Assembly: GCA_013214885.1 (NCBI GenBank)
Contig: JABSRS010000201.1
Span: 1 to 6,560, forward strand
Length of the DNA stretch: 6,560 bases
Source: Gammaproteobacteria bacterium
Lineage (GTDB): Bacteria > Pseudomonadota > Gammaproteobacteria > Enterobacterales > Psychrobiaceae
Direction of reading: 5' to 3'
A model generated the notes under the pieces. It was given only the letters and a program-made list of their open reading frames with translations, searched no databases and was not told the origin of the DNA. This document shows positions 5,361-6,560 of this stretch, piece after piece. The translations under genes were made by a program, and so were the position numbers. How positions within the stretch are numbered: position 1 is the first letter of the stretch; every line of letters begins with the position of its first letter.

Positions 5361-6287
5361 CTAGATAATTGGCCGAGCTTTCAATTGGGTTTCAGTAGAA
5401 TATATCGTAATACCTTGTTCAACTAGCGTTTCTAGGTGCTGGTAAAAAACATCGCCTTCGACCATCCAGGACGTTGATTCTCCTACTTTATCAATTTTTA
5501 ACAATTGACGACTTGAAAACTCATGCCAAAAATAATCCCGAAGGTCTTTTCTCGCTTTGTTATCAATACGTCGCGGCAAATACTTAATATCAAGTGGATG
5601 AACTGGTACCTCGACTAACTCATTGTTATGATTTTTACATTTAAGCTTACACTCAGCCATTCTAACGGGCAGTGGAAACTTATCGGCCATGCGATCTTCA
5701 AGCATATGGTAAAAGGTTATCGGTCCCATTGAGACACCAAGCCCTAACACCTTACCATTGACCTCCAGGAACCGATCCCAGGGTGATCCTTTGCCAAAAA
5801 TAGATGGCGCCAAATGATGCGTTTCAGTAATGAGTTTACTGTGGTAACCAATCGCCGATACTGAGTGTGTCGGGTGCAAGCTCCTTTGAACATTTGGATA
5901 TTTGATGACGGCTTCAGGCAAACGGCCAATGTTGGTACCATGTTTGCGAATATCAAATACATAGTCGTCCATTTTACAAGTCTCGTAAATGGTTCCGCAG
6001 GGCAGGTAATAGGTCGGAAAAATAAGCGTTCCAGATGGCGTAACTATCTCAAGCAAGACATCGATCAGTGTTTTGGGTCCTCCTTCCAAATAACCAATGC
6101 TTTTAAGAGATGAATGAATAAATAGCGTATCACCTTCGGTTACTCCTAACTTTATTAAATCTTGTTTTAGGCGTTGCGGGGTGATTTTTGTTCCAGTTCG
6201 ACTCAACTCGATACGGCGACGCACGCGATATATTTTCTTTAGCACCGATTTAACAGCACTCTTTAACTGTTGTAATATTTTTTTCAT
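5361..6287 (-). CDS. AAC(3)-family N-acetyltransferase, likely sugar-modifying
   Basis: A 308-residue protein of the AAC(3) (antibiotic_NAT) fold. Family blocks in order are HSSLKSIGYLEGG (58-70), TLIDVLLEIVTPSGTLIFPT (73-92), HPTHSVSAIG (138-147), FGKGSPWDRFLEVNGKVLGL (164-183) and TFYHMLEDRM (191-200), with H194 and E197 at the positions of the active-site pair. The enzyme transfers acetyl from acetyl-CoA to an amine. About 35 basic residues (KKILQQLKSAVKSVLKK) precede the fold, which makes it longer than most members (about 265-270 residues) and could favour membrane association. The ATG has AAGG nine bases upstream. Members of this family sit in many O-antigen and capsule loci and probably acetylate amino sugars; the neighbour supports that here, so a resistance role is unlikely. 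The stop lies five bases from the IS3 end, so loss of a C-terminal tail cannot be excluded. Confidence 0.85.
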   Translation of the reverse strand: MKKILQQLKSAVKSVLKKIYRVRRRIELSRTGTKITPQRLKQDLIKLGVTEGDTLFIHSSLKSIGYLEGGPKTLIDVLLEIVTPSGTLIFPTYYLPCGTIYETCKMDDYVFDIRKHGTNIGRLPEAVIKYPNVQRSLHPTHSVSAIGYHSKLITETHHLAPSIFGKGSPWDRFLEVNGKVLGLGVSMGPITFYHMLEDRMADKFPLPVRMAECKLKCKNHNNELVEVPVHPLDIKYLPRRIDNKARKDLRDYFWHEFSSRQLLKIDKVGESTSWMVEGDVFYQHLETLVEQGITIYSTETQLKARPII

Positions 6288-6560
6288 TATTAGTTACCTT
6301 AACATCCATAATAGCGGCATCAATGACGAATTTGGCCGCCCAATTTAAAAATTGAAAACTGCCGTAATCGCCATCAAGAGGGAATGCGCCTTTGACGCCA
6401 CCTACCACTGATTTTTCTCCCTCAATGACCACGGAGCGACGGACGTATGAAGTTAATCGTTGCGCAGCACTCAAAAATAACGGATTTTCATCCAGGTCAT
6501 TTAACATATATAAACAAGCGGCGATTTGCGCACTGCCGGTCAAACAAACCCAATTAACCT
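6250..6560 (-). CDS. C-terminal part of an alpha/alpha-toroid-like polysaccharide-locus protein (partial)
   Basis: The frame is open to the right edge, with VNWVCLTGSAQIAACLYML readable at the edge, so the TTG at 6541-6543 is probably not the true start and the gene begins outside the window. About 103 C-terminal residues are visible, ending with TAA at 6250-6252. The pattern CLTGSAQ, a helical repeat (NPLFLSAAQRLTSYV), GGVKGAFP...GDYG and FLNWAAKFVIDAA recalls the C-terminus of helical-toroid proteins found in exopolysaccharide and capsule clusters, often poorly named in databases. Their activity is not established. It overlaps the AAC(3)-type gene by 38 bases on the same strand, so the two are probably one operon. 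The last dozen residues are low in family character. Assignment rests on pattern memory only. Confidence 0.6.
   Translation of the reverse strand, partial: VNWVCLTGSAQIAACLYMLNDLDENPLFLSAAQRLTSYVRRSVVIEGEKSVVGGVKGAFPLDGDYGSFQFLNWAAKFVIDAAIMDVKVTNNEKNITTVKECC

Noticed and set aside
5361..6287. Acetyltransferase as an acquired aminoglycoside resistance gene next to IS elements
   Set aside because: The IS is a defective remnant, and the overlap with a polysaccharide-type gene and the atypical N-terminus fit a housekeeping sugar-modifying role better.

Overview
The window looks like a gammaproteobacterial chromosome, probably a marine or psychrotolerant member of the Alteromonadales/Vibrionales group. 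The CydA, CydB and CydX proteins are very close to the E. coli bd-I type, the base composition is moderate to AT-rich, and the mobile DNA (a long REP-associated-type transposase and an IS3 orfB remnant) is of a kind common in such bacteria. The genus cannot be fixed from this sequence.

Positions 1-3667 hold a probable minus-strand respiratory operon, in transcription order: a GbsR/MarR-type regulator (3041-3598), cydA (1406-2992), cydB (240-1394), a 41-residue cydX (97-222), and the first 34 codons of another gene (1-104) that overlaps the cydX stop and may be cydD. Gaps inside the operon are 48, 11 and 17 bases, followed by an 8-base overlap. Upstream of the regulator lie a perfect FNR/ANR-type site (3654-3667) and a perfect palindrome with 10-bp arms (3613-3636), just before the ribosome binding site. 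The picture is a high-affinity quinol oxidase operon under anaerobic control, with a regulator that may bind its own leader.

Positions 3701-5032 form a self-contained mobile unit. A 343-residue HUH (Y1) transposase of the REP-associated kind, with a GTG start, is enclosed by a perfect 11-bp inverted repeat (TGGGACAGGCA / TGCCTGTCCCA). Further copies of TGTCCCAA follow its right end up to 5089. There the 3' remnant of an IS3-family orfB begins (5090-5326), with a probable IS right end near 5355.

Positions 5361-6560 hold two minus-strand genes of different character: an AAC(3)-fold N-acetyltransferase and, overlapping it by 38 bases, the C-terminal end of a protein resembling the alpha/alpha-toroid proteins of surface polysaccharide clusters. 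This is probably the edge of a polysaccharide locus, separated from the cyd operon by mobile DNA. No rRNA, tRNA or CRISPR array was seen. The most unusual elements are the regulator-plus-palindrome leader of the cyd operon and the transposase with its flanking repeat family.
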